Positions 8,164 to 16,830 of a DNA stretch of 64,000 bases are shown here, in pieces (the stretch's first letter is position 1; the number at the start of each line of letters is the position of its first letter). This DNA is from Streptomyces musisoli (GTDB taxonomy: Bacteria; Actinomycetota; Actinomycetes; Streptomycetales; Streptomycetaceae): the NCBI RefSeq assembly GCF_016741855.1, contig NZ_JAERRH010000004.1, positions 62,001 through 126,000 of the forward strand. Reading direction: 5' to 3'. Made by a program: the position numbers and the translations under genes. Below the pieces are notes generated by a model, which was not told where the DNA came from, searched no databases, and saw only the letters and a list, made by a program, of their open reading frames with translations.

Positions 8164-8424
8164 TCAGCGCTCCCCGGGGCCACCGGGTCCGTGCCCGTCC
8201 TCCGCGGAGCCGTGGCTTCCTATCCCGCGGGGCCCGGGGGACCGGTCGGCGCCGCCGCCGGGCACGGCCGGCTCGGCGCGCTCCTTGGAGGCGGACCGTC
8301 GCTTGGCGTACCGCCACGCCGCGGCCGCGGCGGCCATCAGGGCCGCCGTCGTCAGCTGGGCGGGCAGCTCTGTGAGCAGGCCGTGTGCGACGAGCGACAG
8401 TACGTGGTTGAGTTGATCCGTCAT
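8164..8424 (-). CDS. Small single-span membrane protein, unknown function
   Basis: 86 residues. ATG 8424 is preceded by AGGAG at good spacing (revcomp GAGGAGTCCCTCATG), which decides the start. Residues 1-25 (MTDQLNHVLSLVAHGLLTELP) could form an amphipathic helix, residues about 24-40 (QLTTAALMAAAAAAWRY) a single Ala-rich membrane span, and the remainder is a basic then Gly/Pro-rich tail. No domain recognised. It stands divergently, with 161 bp between starts, from the large coiled-coil gene. Confidence 0.6.
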   Translation of the reverse strand: MTDQLNHVLSLVAHGLLTELPAQLTTAALMAAAAAAWRYAKRRSASKERAEPAVPGGGADRSPGPRGIGSHGSAEDGHGPGGPGER

Positions 8425-8585
8425 GAGGGACTCCTCGAGATCGGTGAGACGGGCGTCCTGTGAGCCGCGGGCGGCTGCGGACGGCCCGTCGAGCGACACA
8501 CCCAGCGTGCTGAGCGGCCGGTCTCGTCTCCACTAGTCCAGGCAGTCCCGTGTACAAGTCCGGACAAGTACGGGGCCGTCAGCGC

Positions 8586-10835
8586 GTGAGTGGGCGAAAA
8601 GACGACGAAGAACGGGGCGTCGGGGCGGGCAGGGGGCGCCGGACCCGTCCGTGGGCACGGCTGCGCGGACCCTCGGAGGAGGCCGACCGGCTCGCGGTGG
8701 AGCTGCGCGGGTGGCTGGACGCGGCCGGTCTCCGACTCGACGATCTGATGGGGGAGTTGACCCCCGATCACTTCGAGAGCGAGACCGTTCCGTCCCGTAC
8801 GACGGTCGCTGACCGGCTGGCCGGGGTGAACCTCGGATGGGACTTCGTGGAGGCGGTGGCCGACGTCTGCTCCCGGGACACGGCCGAGCGCGAGCGGTGG
8901 ACGGCCGCGGCGCGACCGCTCTTCGAGGCGGCCGAGCGGGCGAAGCGGTCCGGTGCGCGGCCGCACGGCGGAAAACGGCGCGGCGGCGGTGCCACGGCTC
9001 CCGACGCGGCCGCCGACGAAGCCGCCCTGGCGGCGGAACTCGTCGGCGTGCAACGGCAGTCGCTGGCACTGTCGGACCAGCTCTTCCGGGCGTTGCAGCG
9101 GGCCGCCGAACTGGAGAAGGCGCGCAACGACGCGAACCACATGGTGCTGATCCTGCTGACCCTCGTCGACAAGCTCCAGCGCGACATCCGCACGCTGACC
9201 GCGCAACGGGACCGCGCGCACGCCCGGTCGGCGGGGTCGGACGACGTCGAGCGCCTCCAGGAGCGGCTTCAGCGCAGCGAGACGCAGCGCACGCAGGCCG
9301 AGAGCGAACTCGCGCGGGCCCGCGCCGAGCGGGAGAAGGCGGACCGGCTCGCGGAGCAGCAGGCCGAGCAGGTGCGGCAGCTCGCCGACGAACTCGCCCG
9401 CCTGCGCAGCGTCCACCACGGTCCGGGGGCCGGTCCGGACACCGCCGGCGAGGAGGGCCTGCCGGTACCGGCAGGGGAGCCGCAGACGGTCGAGGCGGAC
9501 GACGTGGAGACGGCGCTGGAGAAGGCCTCGCGCATCCTGGACAACGGTGCCGAGCGCCTGGACCGGCTGGCGGAGGAGATCCAGGAGCAGTCCGACGAGT
9601 TGTCCGGCCCGGACAACTCCGGGAGCAGCGCCGGGGCCGTGCCGGACACGACGGACAACCGGCCGGCCACCGCACCGCAGGCCGGACCGCGGAAGCCGGC
9701 GGACAACTCCCCGGACAAACCGGGGGGCCGGACGGAGGAGGCCGACCGCCCGGACGGTCCGGGGGATCGCGGGGACGGTGTGGGGGATCGCGGGGACGGT
9801 TCGGGCGACCGCGGGGACGGTGTGGGGGATCGCGGGGACGGTTCGGGGGATCGCGGGGACGGTTCGGGGGATCGCGGAGACGGTGCAGGGGATCGCGGGG
9901 ACGCCCCACGGGAACGTGCCGCGGGGCCAGGGGACCGGGGCGTGGGTCCGGAGGGTCGTGCGGCCGGACCAGGGGACCGGGGCGTGGGTCCGGACGGCCG
10001 TGCGGTCGGGCGGGGTGACCGTGCCGAGGGTCCGGAGGGTCGTGAGGACGAGCCGTACGACCCCGACCCGGTCCTCGATCAGCTCACGGACGTGGTGCAC
10101 CCGGGAAGCGCCCGGTACGAGGCGCTCATCGAACTGATCGGCCGGGACAAGGCCCCGCACACGCTCGTGACCGCCGTCGAGAAACTCCGGGCGGCGGGCG
10201 CCTTCGACACGGCCCGGCGCGTGCTGTACCAGGCGGGTGCGGGGCGCCCGAGCCGCAGCCTGCTCGCCTGCCTGGCCCTGCTCCCGCCGGAGGACGCCCG
10301 CCTGGTGATGGCGGGCGTCGGAGCCGAACGGCCGGCCGGCCCCCTCAACGAGGTGGTCGTGGCGCTGCGCGAGGAGGGACACCGGGTGCTGGCCGCAGCC
10401 GCCCTGCGGGCCGCCGGCCTGCTGCGCGCCGTCCACAGCCTCCCGTTCCTGCTGTGGCCGATCCGGTTGGGGAGCGCGGACACGGTGCTGATCCTCAAGG
10501 GCGTCTGCGAGCGGCCGCCGACGGAGATCGCGGCGGTCTCCCGTCACCTGGCCGCGGTCGGCATGCGCCAGGAGTCGGACTTCCTCGCCGTGATCTCCGC
10601 ACGCGAGGGGGGAACGGCCGCGGACGGCGAACCGCTCGGCAGGTGGGGGCAGGCCCGCTGGTTCCCCGAGCAACGCCCCCCGTCGGCTCCCGCGTCCCGG
10701 CCCACGGCGCGGACCCTGACCACACGCGTCCACATCAAGATCCCCGGCTCCCGGCAGTTGCCGCCCATCGTGGTGCGCAGGCCGCAGACCCCGCCCGGCG
10801 ACGAAGACCGCCCCCAGGACTCCGGCCCGCGGTAG
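8586..10835 (+). CDS. Large coiled-coil protein with N-terminal HTH-like region and GDRGDG repeats
   Basis: About 749 residues. The N-terminal region (LAVELRGWLDAAGLRLDDLM ... SRTTVADRLAG) has the rhythm of a divergent XRE-type helix-turn-helix. A long heptad-rich coiled coil follows (roughly residues 155-300: LQRDIRTLTAQRDRAHA, LQERLQRSETQRTQAESELA). Next comes a disordered repeat segment (GDRGDGV/S, seven copies), then degenerate PGDRGVGPEG repeats, and a folded helical C-terminal domain (YEALIELIGRDKAPHTLVTA onward) resembling short helical repeats. GTG 8586 is one of two possible starts (the other is GTG 8550); neither has a strong ribosome site. Function unknown; a DNA-associated or scaffolding regulator is inference. 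Confidence 0.6.
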   Translation: MSGRKDDEERGVGAGRGRRTRPWARLRGPSEEADRLAVELRGWLDAAGLRLDDLMGELTPDHFESETVPSRTTVADRLAGVNLGWDFVEAVADVCSRDTAERERWTAAARPLFEAAERAKRSGARPHGGKRRGGGATAPDAAADEAALAAELVGVQRQSLALSDQLFRALQRAAELEKARNDANHMVLILLTLVDKLQRDIRTLTAQRDRAHARSAGSDDVERLQERLQRSETQRTQAESELARARAEREKADRLAEQQAEQVRQLADELARLRSVHHGPGAGPDTAGEEGLPVPAGEPQTVEADDVETALEKASRILDNGAERLDRLAEEIQEQSDELSGPDNSGSSAGAVPDTTDNRPATAPQAGPRKPADNSPDKPGGRTEEADRPDGPGDRGDGVGDRGDGSGDRGDGVGDRGDGSGDRGDGSGDRGDGAGDRGDAPRERAAGPGDRGVGPEGRAAGPGDRGVGPDGRAVGRGDRAEGPEGREDEPYDPDPVLDQLTDVVHPGSARYEALIELIGRDKAPHTLVTAVEKLRAAGAFDTARRVLYQAGAGRPSRSLLACLALLPPEDARLVMAGVGAERPAGPLNEVVVALREEGHRVLAAAALRAAGLLRAVHSLPFLLWPIRLGSADTVLILKGVCERPPTEIAAVSRHLAAVGMRQESDFLAVISAREGGTAADGEPLGRWGQARWFPEQRPPSAPASRPTARTLTTRVHIKIPGSRQLPPIVVRRPQTPPGDEDRPQDSGPR
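9762..9908 (+). repeat. 21-bp coding tandem repeat (7 copies)
   Basis: Seven consecutive units of the form GGGGATCGCGGGGACGGT plus a variable codon, encoding GDRGDG followed by V, S or A. Units differ almost only at the seventh codon. The array keeps the reading frame of the coiled-coil gene, so copy-number changes would not disrupt it. Confidence 0.9.
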
Positions 10836-10983
10836 CGGCCCGCACGATCCGGGGCCGGCCGGCGCGTGACTCCGGGCACCGGCGGGCCGGAGGGCGCTCC
10901 CGGGCCGGCCGGGATCATGCCGCGCCTCTCCCCCCGGCTCCTCGGCCGCCGCCCGCGAGCCCGCTCCGTACCCTCACCCCGCC

Positions 10984-11112
10984 CTGACCCGACCCGACCC
11001 GAGCCGATGCGATCCGAGCCGACCTGACCCAAGCCGACCTGACCCGAGCCGACCCGACCTGACCTGACCCGACCCGATCCGATCCGGGCAGACCCGATCC
11101 AGACCCGACCCG
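10984..11112. repeat. Degenerate pentanucleotide array (GACCC/GAGCC/GATCC)
   Basis: About 25 copies of a 5-bp unit (GACCC, GAGCC, GATCC, GACCT) fill most of the 366-bp gap between the coiled-coil gene and ubiD. Open frames across it encode only simple repeats such as RIGSGR, so it is not treated as coding. The rest of the gap (10836-10980 and 11113-11201) shows nothing I can assign beyond G/C-rich spacer and the ubiD promoter region. Confidence 0.85.
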
Positions 11113-11201
11113 GCCCGCCCCGCCCACCGCGGTACGCCCCGACACTGCCAGGGCGGGGGTGGGCGCGTGGACAAAGCGGTACGTCGGCGATACTTGGCCC
11201 C

Positions 11202-12659
11202 ATGGCTTACGACGATCTTCGCTCCCTGCTGCGGGCGCTGGAGCGCGAGGGAGACCTCAAGCGCATCAAGGCCGAGGTCGACCCTCATCTGGAGGTCGGT
11301 GAGATCGTCGACCGGGTGCAGAAGTCCGGCGGCCCGGCACTGCTCTTCGAGAACGTGCGCGGCTCGGACATGCCCCTCGCCATGAACGTGTACGGCACCG
11401 ACCGCCGCCTGCTGAAGGCGCTGGGCCTGAAGTCGTACGGCGACATCTCCGAGAAGATCGGCGGCCTGCTGCGGCCCGAGCTGCCGCACGGTTTCGTCGG
11501 TGTGCGGGAAGCCTTCGGGAAGCTGGGCGCGATGACCCACGTCCCGCCGAAGAAGGTGAAGTCCGACAACGCGCCGGTGCAGGAGGTCGTCCTGCACGGT
11601 GACGAGGTCGACCTCGACCGGCTCCCGGCGCTCTTCACCTGGCCCGAGGACGGCGGCTCCTTCTTCAACCTCGGCCTGACCCACACCAAGGACCCCGAGA
11701 CCGGCATCCGGAACCTCGGCCTGTACCGCCTCCAGCGCCACGACAAGCGCACGATCGGCATGCACTGGCAGATCCACAAGGACAGCCGGAACCACTACCA
11801 GGTCGCGGCACGACGAGGCGAGCGCCTCCCGGTCGCCATCGCCTTCGGCTGCCCGCCCGCCGTGACCTATGCCTCGACCGCCCCGCTCCCCGGCGACATC
11901 GACGAATACCTGTTCGCCGGGTTCATCGCGGGCAAGCGGATCGAGATGGTCGACTGCAAGACCGTTCCGCTCCAGGTGCCCGCGAACGCGGAGGTCGTCC
12001 TGGAGGGCTGGCTGGAGCCGGGCGAGATGCTGCCCGAGGGACCCTTCGGCGACCACACCGGCTTCTACACCCCGCAGGAGCCCTTCCCGGCCCTGAAGAT
12101 CGACTGCGTGACGATGCGGAGGCGCCCGCTGCTCCAGTCGATCGTCGTCGGCCGCCCGCCGACGGAGGACGGCCCGCTCGGCCGCGCCACGGAACGCTTC
12201 TTCCTCCCCCTGCTGAAGATCATCGTCCCGGACATCGTGGACTACCACCTGCCCGAGTCCGGCGGCTTCCACAACTGCGCGATCGTCTCGATCGACAAGA
12301 AGTACCCGAAGCACGCGCAGAAGGTGATGCACGCGATCTGGGGGGCGCACATGATGTCCCTCACCAAGCTGATCGTGGTCGTCGACTCCGACTGCGACGT
12401 CCACGACCTGCACGAGGTCGCCTGGCGGGCCCTCGGCAACACCGACTACGCCCGCGACCTCACCGTCGTCGAAGGCCCCGTCGACCACCTCGACCACGCC
12501 TCCTACCAGCAGTTCTGGGGCGGCAAGGCGGGCATCGACGCCACCCGGAAGTGGCCGGAGGAGGGCTACACCCGCGACGGAGGGTGGCCGGAGATGGTCC
12601 TGTCGGACCCGGATACGGCGGCCCTGGTGGACCGCCGCTGGAAGGAGTACGGACTGTGA
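11202..12659 (+). CDS. ubiD: UbiD-family decarboxylase for futalosine-pathway menaquinone
   Basis: 485 residues, full length for the prenyl-FMN-dependent UbiD family. Typical blocks are visible: GGPALLFENV near residue 43, AMNVYGTDRR, the LGLYRLQRHDKRTIGMHW block, PEGPFGDHTGFYTP (the family's EGPFGxHTGYY), and IVVVDSDCDVHDLHEVAW near the C-terminus. In Streptomyces the equivalent gene (mqnL) acts with UbiX and the UbiA prenyltransferase on 1,4-dihydroxy-6-naphthoate, removing the carboxylate after prenylation. The stop overlaps the start of the next gene by 4 bp, so they are coupled. Assignment to the menaquinone route comes from the neighbours. Confidence 0.93.
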   Translation: MAYDDLRSLLRALEREGDLKRIKAEVDPHLEVGEIVDRVQKSGGPALLFENVRGSDMPLAMNVYGTDRRLLKALGLKSYGDISEKIGGLLRPELPHGFVGVREAFGKLGAMTHVPPKKVKSDNAPVQEVVLHGDEVDLDRLPALFTWPEDGGSFFNLGLTHTKDPETGIRNLGLYRLQRHDKRTIGMHWQIHKDSRNHYQVAARRGERLPVAIAFGCPPAVTYASTAPLPGDIDEYLFAGFIAGKRIEMVDCKTVPLQVPANAEVVLEGWLEPGEMLPEGPFGDHTGFYTPQEPFPALKIDCVTMRRRPLLQSIVVGRPPTEDGPLGRATERFFLPLLKIIVPDIVDYHLPESGGFHNCAIVSIDKKYPKHAQKVMHAIWGAHMMSLTKLIVVVDSDCDVHDLHEVAWRALGNTDYARDLTVVEGPVDHLDHASYQQFWGGKAGIDATRKWPEEGYTRDGGWPEMVLSDPDTAALVDRRWKEYGL

Positions 12660-13558
12660 GCTCAGCGTCCGCCGCCATCCCGCAGCCCGGACGCACCAAG
12701 GCGTTCCTGCGCCTGGTGATGATCGAGCACTCGGTCTTCGCGCTCCCCTTCGCGTACATCGCCTCCCTCACGGCGATGTACGAGTGGGACGAGAACATCC
12801 ACTGGGGCCGCCTGCTCCTGGTCACGGTCTGCATGGTCGGCCTGCGTACGTTCGCGATGGCGGTCAACCGGATCATCGACCGCGAGATCGACGCCCGTAA
12901 CCCGCGCACGGCCCACCGCGAGCTGGTGACCGGCGCGATGTCCGTGAAGCACGCCTGGACCGGCGCCCTGATCGCCCTGGTGGTCTTCCTCGGCTCCGCG
13001 GCCCTGCTCAACCCGCTCTGCCTGGCCCTGGCCCCGGTCGCGGTGATCCCGATGGTGGTCTACCCCTACGGGAAACGGTTCACCAACTTCCCGCAGGCCA
13101 TCCTGGGCCTCGCCCAGGCCATGGGCCCGATCGGCGGCTGGCTGGCGATCAGCGGCGAGTGGTCCTGGACGGCGGTGATCCTCGGCCTGGCCGTCGGCAT
13201 CTGGATCGGCGGCTTCGACCTGATCTACGCCTGCCAGGACGTCGAGACCGACCGCGAGATCGGCGTCATGTCGGTCCCGGCCCGCTTCGGCATCCCGGCC
13301 GCGATCCGGGGCGCGCGCGTCTGCCACACGGTCACCACGGCCCTGTTCGTCTGGTACGCCCTGGCCACCCACGCCGGCGCGTTCTTCTGGCTGGGTCTGG
13401 TGATCGTCGCGGGCGCCTTCGTCTACGAGCACCGCATCGTCCGCCCCCATGACCTGTCCCGCCTCAACAGGGCGTTCTTCTCGGTCAACGGCTTCATCGG
13501 CATTGCCCTGTTCGTGTGCGCGCTGCTCGATCTCCTCGTGCGCGGTCTGACTGTCTGA
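12656..13558 (+). CDS. mqnP: UbiA-type 1,4-dihydroxy-6-naphthoate prenyltransferase MqnP
   Basis: 300-residue polytopic membrane enzyme. Both Asp-rich diphosphate/Mg2+ motifs of the UbiA superfamily are intact: N71-RII-D75-REI-D79 and D188-LIYACQ-D195-VET-D199. About eight hydrophobic spans are visible. It attaches the polyprenyl tail to the naphthoate intermediate. GTG 12656 overlaps the ubiD stop (GTGA); an ATG-type start further upstream would run through the ubiD coding region and is rejected. Sits between ubiD and ubiX, as in the S. coelicolor mqn cluster. Confidence 0.93.
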   Translation: MSSASAAIPQPGRTKAFLRLVMIEHSVFALPFAYIASLTAMYEWDENIHWGRLLLVTVCMVGLRTFAMAVNRIIDREIDARNPRTAHRELVTGAMSVKHAWTGALIALVVFLGSAALLNPLCLALAPVAVIPMVVYPYGKRFTNFPQAILGLAQAMGPIGGWLAISGEWSWTAVILGLAVGIWIGGFDLIYACQDVETDREIGVMSVPARFGIPAAIRGARVCHTVTTALFVWYALATHAGAFFWLGLVIVAGAFVYEHRIVRPHDLSRLNRAFFSVNGFIGIALFVCALLDLLVRGLTV

Positions 13559-13613
13559 GGGACCGGGCGCCACCCGGCCTGAGGACAGCCGAACTCGCCG
13601 GTACGCTCAAGGT

Positions 13614-14288
13614 GTGAACGCAGGAGAAACGCAGCGCGTGCCTTGGATCGTGGGGGTGTCCGGAGCTTCCGGTACGCCGTACGCGGCTGCCGTGCTGCGG
13701 GCGTTGCTGGAGGCGGGGGAAGCGGTGGACCTGGTGGTCAGCCGGGCCTCGCGGCTGACGCTGCTGGACGAGACGGGAATCTCGTTCCGGGACGCCCACT
13801 GGCAGGACGACCTGCGGGAATGGCTGGCCCGTGGCGCCGACGGCAAGCCCGGGACCTTCGACGTGGACGTCAGCGGGGTGCGGTACTGGAACGCGGGCGA
13901 CCTCGCGGCCGGCCCGTCCTCGGGCTCGTATCCGGCCAAGGGGATGCTCATCGTGCCCGCCTCCACCGCCTGCGTGGCCGGTGTGGCGCTCGGGCTGTCC
14001 AAGGATCTGCTCCAGCGCGTGGCGAGCGTCACGCTCAAGGAGCGCCGGACGCTGGTCGTGGCCGTACGGGAGACCCCCTTGAACGGCCAGACGCTGCGGC
14101 ACCTCGTCGCGCTGGACGACGCGGGCGCCACGGTCGTGCCGGCCTCGCCGGCCTTCTACGCGGGAGCCACCCACATCCAGGACCTGGTGGACTTCGTCGC
14201 CGGACGGGTGCTGGACGCGGCGGGCGTCGAGCACGGCCTGTACCGGCGGTGGCGGGGCGAACTGGGCGGCGGCACAGCGGGCAAGTAG
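13614..14288 (+). CDS. ubiX: UbiX-family flavin prenyltransferase
   Basis: 224 residues. Makes prenylated FMN, the cofactor that UbiD decarboxylases require. The N-terminal flavodoxin-like strand-loop IVGVSGASGTPYAAAVLRAL (residues 12-31) is diagnostic, as are SGSYPAKGMLIVPASTACVAG and the C-terminal LVALDDAGATVVPASPAFY. A 35-residue insert (HWQDDLREWLARGADGKPGT) lengthens it relative to short UbiX proteins. GTG 13614 starts 55 bp after mqnP. Called mqnM in the menaquinone literature as I recall it. Confidence 0.92.
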   Translation: MNAGETQRVPWIVGVSGASGTPYAAAVLRALLEAGEAVDLVVSRASRLTLLDETGISFRDAHWQDDLREWLARGADGKPGTFDVDVSGVRYWNAGDLAAGPSSGSYPAKGMLIVPASTACVAGVALGLSKDLLQRVASVTLKERRTLVVAVRETPLNGQTLRHLVALDDAGATVVPASPAFYAGATHIQDLVDFVAGRVLDAAGVEHGLYRRWRGELGGGTAGK

Positions 14289-14336
14289 CAGTACCTCTCA
14301 TCACTTCAGGAACTTTCACCGGAAGGCTTCGATCGC

Positions 14337-14792
14337 ATGGACGCGGTGGACAGGCAGCTCATCCAGGCCCTGAGGGAGAACGGCCGGGCCTCGTACGCGG
14401 AGCTGGGACGCCTTGTCGGCCTGTCGGGCCCCAGCGTCACCGACCGCATCAACCGGCTGGAGGCGGCCGGTGTCATCACCGGCTACCGCGCGACGGTGAA
14501 CGCGGCCTCGCTCGGTCTCGGCGTGACCGCGCTGATCGGCATCTCGCTCTCCGACGCGGCCGACCACGAGGACGTCGCCCAGCGGCTGCGGGACCTGCCG
14601 GAGATCGAGGACTGCTGGTTCATCGCCGGCGACGACTCCTACATGCTCAAGGTGCGCTCGACGGACGTCGACGGCCTGGAGCGGACCATCCGGCGGCTGA
14701 GCGGGACCAAGGGCGTCTCGCGGACCCGTACCACCATCGTGCTGTCCACGAAGTGGGAGAACCGGGTCGGAGAGCTGCCGGAAGAGGTCTAG
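14337..14792 (+). CDS. Lrp/AsnC-family transcriptional regulator
   Basis: 151 residues. The N-terminal winged HTH (residues 3-50: DAVDRQLIQALRENGRASYA, then LVGLSGPSVTDRINRLEAAG) is followed by a RAM ligand-binding/dimerisation domain (about 62-140, with GDDSYMLKVRSTD). It lies within the mqn gene run, 48 bp after ubiX and 38 bp before mqnE, all on the same strand, so it is probably co-transcribed and may control the pathway in response to an amino acid or aromatic ligand (inference). Confidence 0.93.
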   Translation: MDAVDRQLIQALRENGRASYAELGRLVGLSGPSVTDRINRLEAAGVITGYRATVNAASLGLGVTALIGISLSDAADHEDVAQRLRDLPEIEDCWFIAGDDSYMLKVRSTDVDGLERTIRRLSGTKGVSRTRTTIVLSTKWENRVGELPEEV

Positions 14793-14830
14793 GGATACCG
14801 TTGGTCGGGCTGTCGTAGAAAGGTGTTGGC

Positions 14831-15994
14831 ATGGACGTCGGGCTGAGGCGCGAGCTGGAGGAGAAGGTCCGCTCCGGTGAGCGGCTGACCCGCGAGGACG
14901 GCATCGCGCTGTACGAGTCGGACGACCTGGCCTGGCTCGGTGGACTCGCCCACGAGGTGCGCACCCGCAAGAACGGTGACGTCGTGCACTTCAACGTCAA
15001 CCGTCACCTCAACATGACGAACGTGTGCACGGCGTCCTGCGCCTACTGCTCGTTCCAGCGCAAGCCGGGCGAGAAGGACGCGTACACGATGCGCATCGAG
15101 GAGGCCGTCAAGCTCGCCAAGGCGATGGAGTCGGAGAACCTCACGGAACTCCACATCGTCAACGGCCTGCACCCGAACCTGCCGTGGCGCTACTACCCGC
15201 GTTCCCTGCGGGAGCTGAAGGCCGCCCTGCCGGGCGTCTCGCTGAAGGCGTTCACGGCGACGGAGATCCACCACTTCGAGACGATCTCCGGTCTGTCGGC
15301 CTCCGAGATCCTGGACGAGCTGATCGACGCGGGCCTGGAGTCCCTCACCGGCGGCGGCGCGGAGATCTTCGACTGGGAGGTCCGGCAGCACATCGTGGAC
15401 CACCGCACCCACTGGGAGGACTGGTCCCGGATCCACCGCCTGGCGCACGAGAAGGGTCTGAAGACCCCGTGCACCATGCTGTACGGCCACATCGAGGAGC
15501 CGAGGCACCGCGTCGACCACGTTCTGCGTCTGCGTGAGCTCCAGGACGAGACGAACGGCTTCCAGGTCTTCATTCCGTTGCGCTACCAGCACGACTTCGT
15601 GGACATGAAGGACGGCAAGGTCCGCAACACGCTTCAGGCCCGGACCCAGATGGCGACGGGCGCGGAGGCGCTGAAGACGTTCGCGGTCTCCCGCCTCCTC
15701 TTCGACAACGTGCCGCACGTCAAGGTCTTCTGGGTGATGCACGGCGTGCAGACCGCCCAGCTGGCGCTCCAGCACGGCGCCGACGACATGGACGGCTCGG
15801 TCGTCGAGTACAAGATCACTCACGACGCGGACAACTACGGCACGCCGAACAAGCTGACCCGCGAGGACCTGCTGGAACTGATCCGCGACGCCGGCTTCCG
15901 CCCCGTGGAGCGCAACACGCGCTACGAGATCATCCGCGAGTACGAGGGCCCCGACCCCTCCCGCCGGGACTCCCCCCAGCCCATGCGACTCTGA
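14831..15994 (+). CDS. mqnE: Aminofutalosine synthase MqnE (radical SAM)
   Basis: 387 residues. The radical-SAM [4Fe-4S] motif is C66-TAS-C70-AY-C73. Family blocks EELTELHIVNGLHPNLPW-like (here LTELHIVNGLHPNLPWRYYP) and GGGAEIFDWEVR separate it from MqnC. It joins 3-[(1-carboxyvinyl)oxy]benzoate to the adenosyl radical to make 6-amino-6-deoxyfutalosine, the second committed step after MqnA. ATG 14831 follows GAAAGGTGTTGGC. A strong hairpin ends the gene run 38 bp downstream. Confidence 0.94.
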   Translation: MDVGLRRELEEKVRSGERLTREDGIALYESDDLAWLGGLAHEVRTRKNGDVVHFNVNRHLNMTNVCTASCAYCSFQRKPGEKDAYTMRIEEAVKLAKAMESENLTELHIVNGLHPNLPWRYYPRSLRELKAALPGVSLKAFTATEIHHFETISGLSASEILDELIDAGLESLTGGGAEIFDWEVRQHIVDHRTHWEDWSRIHRLAHEKGLKTPCTMLYGHIEEPRHRVDHVLRLRELQDETNGFQVFIPLRYQHDFVDMKDGKVRNTLQARTQMATGAEALKTFAVSRLLFDNVPHVKVFWVMHGVQTAQLALQHGADDMDGSVVEYKITHDADNYGTPNKLTREDLLELIRDAGFRPVERNTRYEIIREYEGPDPSRRDSPQPMRL

Positions 15995-16031
15995 CGCACG
16001 ACCGCAACCGGTCCAGCGGACGTCGAGTGGC

Positions 16032-16056
16032 CCAGCCCCCCAGAGCAGGGGGCTGG
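16032..16056 (+). terminator. Terminator after mqnE
   Basis: Perfect 9-bp inverted repeat CCAGCCCCC / GGGGGCTGG with a 7-nt loop, 38 bp downstream of the mqnE stop. It would end the ubiD-mqnP-ubiX-lrp-mqnE transcript. Confidence 0.75.
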
Positions 16057-16151
16057 CGCAGGCGCGACCAGCCACGACGGACCCGCAGCCGACGGCAGGC
16101 CACGCACCCCCCATTCGTTCGTCGGCGCTCACCCCGGGGTACTCGTCCGCC

Positions 16152-16814
16152 ATGCCCACCAAGGCCCCCGAGGACCAGTACACGGCGGAGCCCTTCGTCC
16201 CCGACGGCGCCGACCTCTCGGCCCTGCGCCGCGCGGCGGCCGGCTGTCGCGGTTGCCCTCTGCACCGCGACGCCACCCAGACCGTCTTCGGCACCGGAGA
16301 CCCGCACGCCCGCGTCATGCTCGTCGGCGAGCAACCCGGCGACCAGGAGGACCGCCAGGGCACGCCGTTCGTCGGTCCGGCCGGCAAGCTCCTCGACCGG
16401 GCGCTCGCGGAAGCCGGTATCGACCCCGCCGAGTCCTACGTGACCAACGCGGTGAAGCACTTCAAGTTCACCCGGGCCGAACCCGGTAAGCGCCGGATCC
16501 ACAAGGCACCCAGCCTGCGGGAGATGACGGCCTGCGGGCCCTGGCTGGCCGCCGAGCTGGCGCTGGTGGAGCCGGAACTGATCGTGATCCTCGGCGCCAC
16601 GGCCGGCAAGGCACTGCTGGGGTCGTCGTTCCGGGTGAGCCAGGTGCGCGGCACCGTGCTGGAGGAGGAGATCCACGGCCGCCCGGAGCGGCTGGTACCC
16701 ACCGTCCATCCGTCGGCCGTGCTCCGCGCGGACGACCGCGAGCAGGCGTACCGGGGCCTGGTCGGCGATCTGGAGGTGGCCGCACGAGTCCTCGCACGGG
16801 AGGCAAGTTCGTAA
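16152..16814 (+). CDS. udgX: UdgX-type uracil-DNA-binding glycosylase
   Basis: 220 residues, uracil-DNA glycosylase superfamily. The active-site motif reads GEQPGDQEDRQG (from residue 59) rather than the family 4 GEAPG, and there is the extra loop KRRIHKAP (113-120) with H117. Both are hallmarks of UdgX, first described in Mycobacterium smegmatis, which forms a covalent adduct with DNA through this histidine after cutting out uracil. Fe-S ligands visible are C32, C35 and C128; the fourth position appears to be H103 (VTNAVKHFKF) where family 4 enzymes have Cys (inference). HPSAVLR is the second active-site motif. Confidence 0.9.
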   Translation: MPTKAPEDQYTAEPFVPDGADLSALRRAAAGCRGCPLHRDATQTVFGTGDPHARVMLVGEQPGDQEDRQGTPFVGPAGKLLDRALAEAGIDPAESYVTNAVKHFKFTRAEPGKRRIHKAPSLREMTACGPWLAAELALVEPELIVILGATAGKALLGSSFRVSQVRGTVLEEEIHGRPERLVPTVHPSAVLRADDREQAYRGLVGDLEVAARVLAREASS

Positions 16815-16830
16815 TAGATACACTGGCTCG

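Noticed and set aside
10544..11203. Minus-strand frame across the pentanucleotide array
   Set aside because: Its translation is mostly simple RIGSGRV-type repeat caused by the DNA repeat; no domain or ribosome site.
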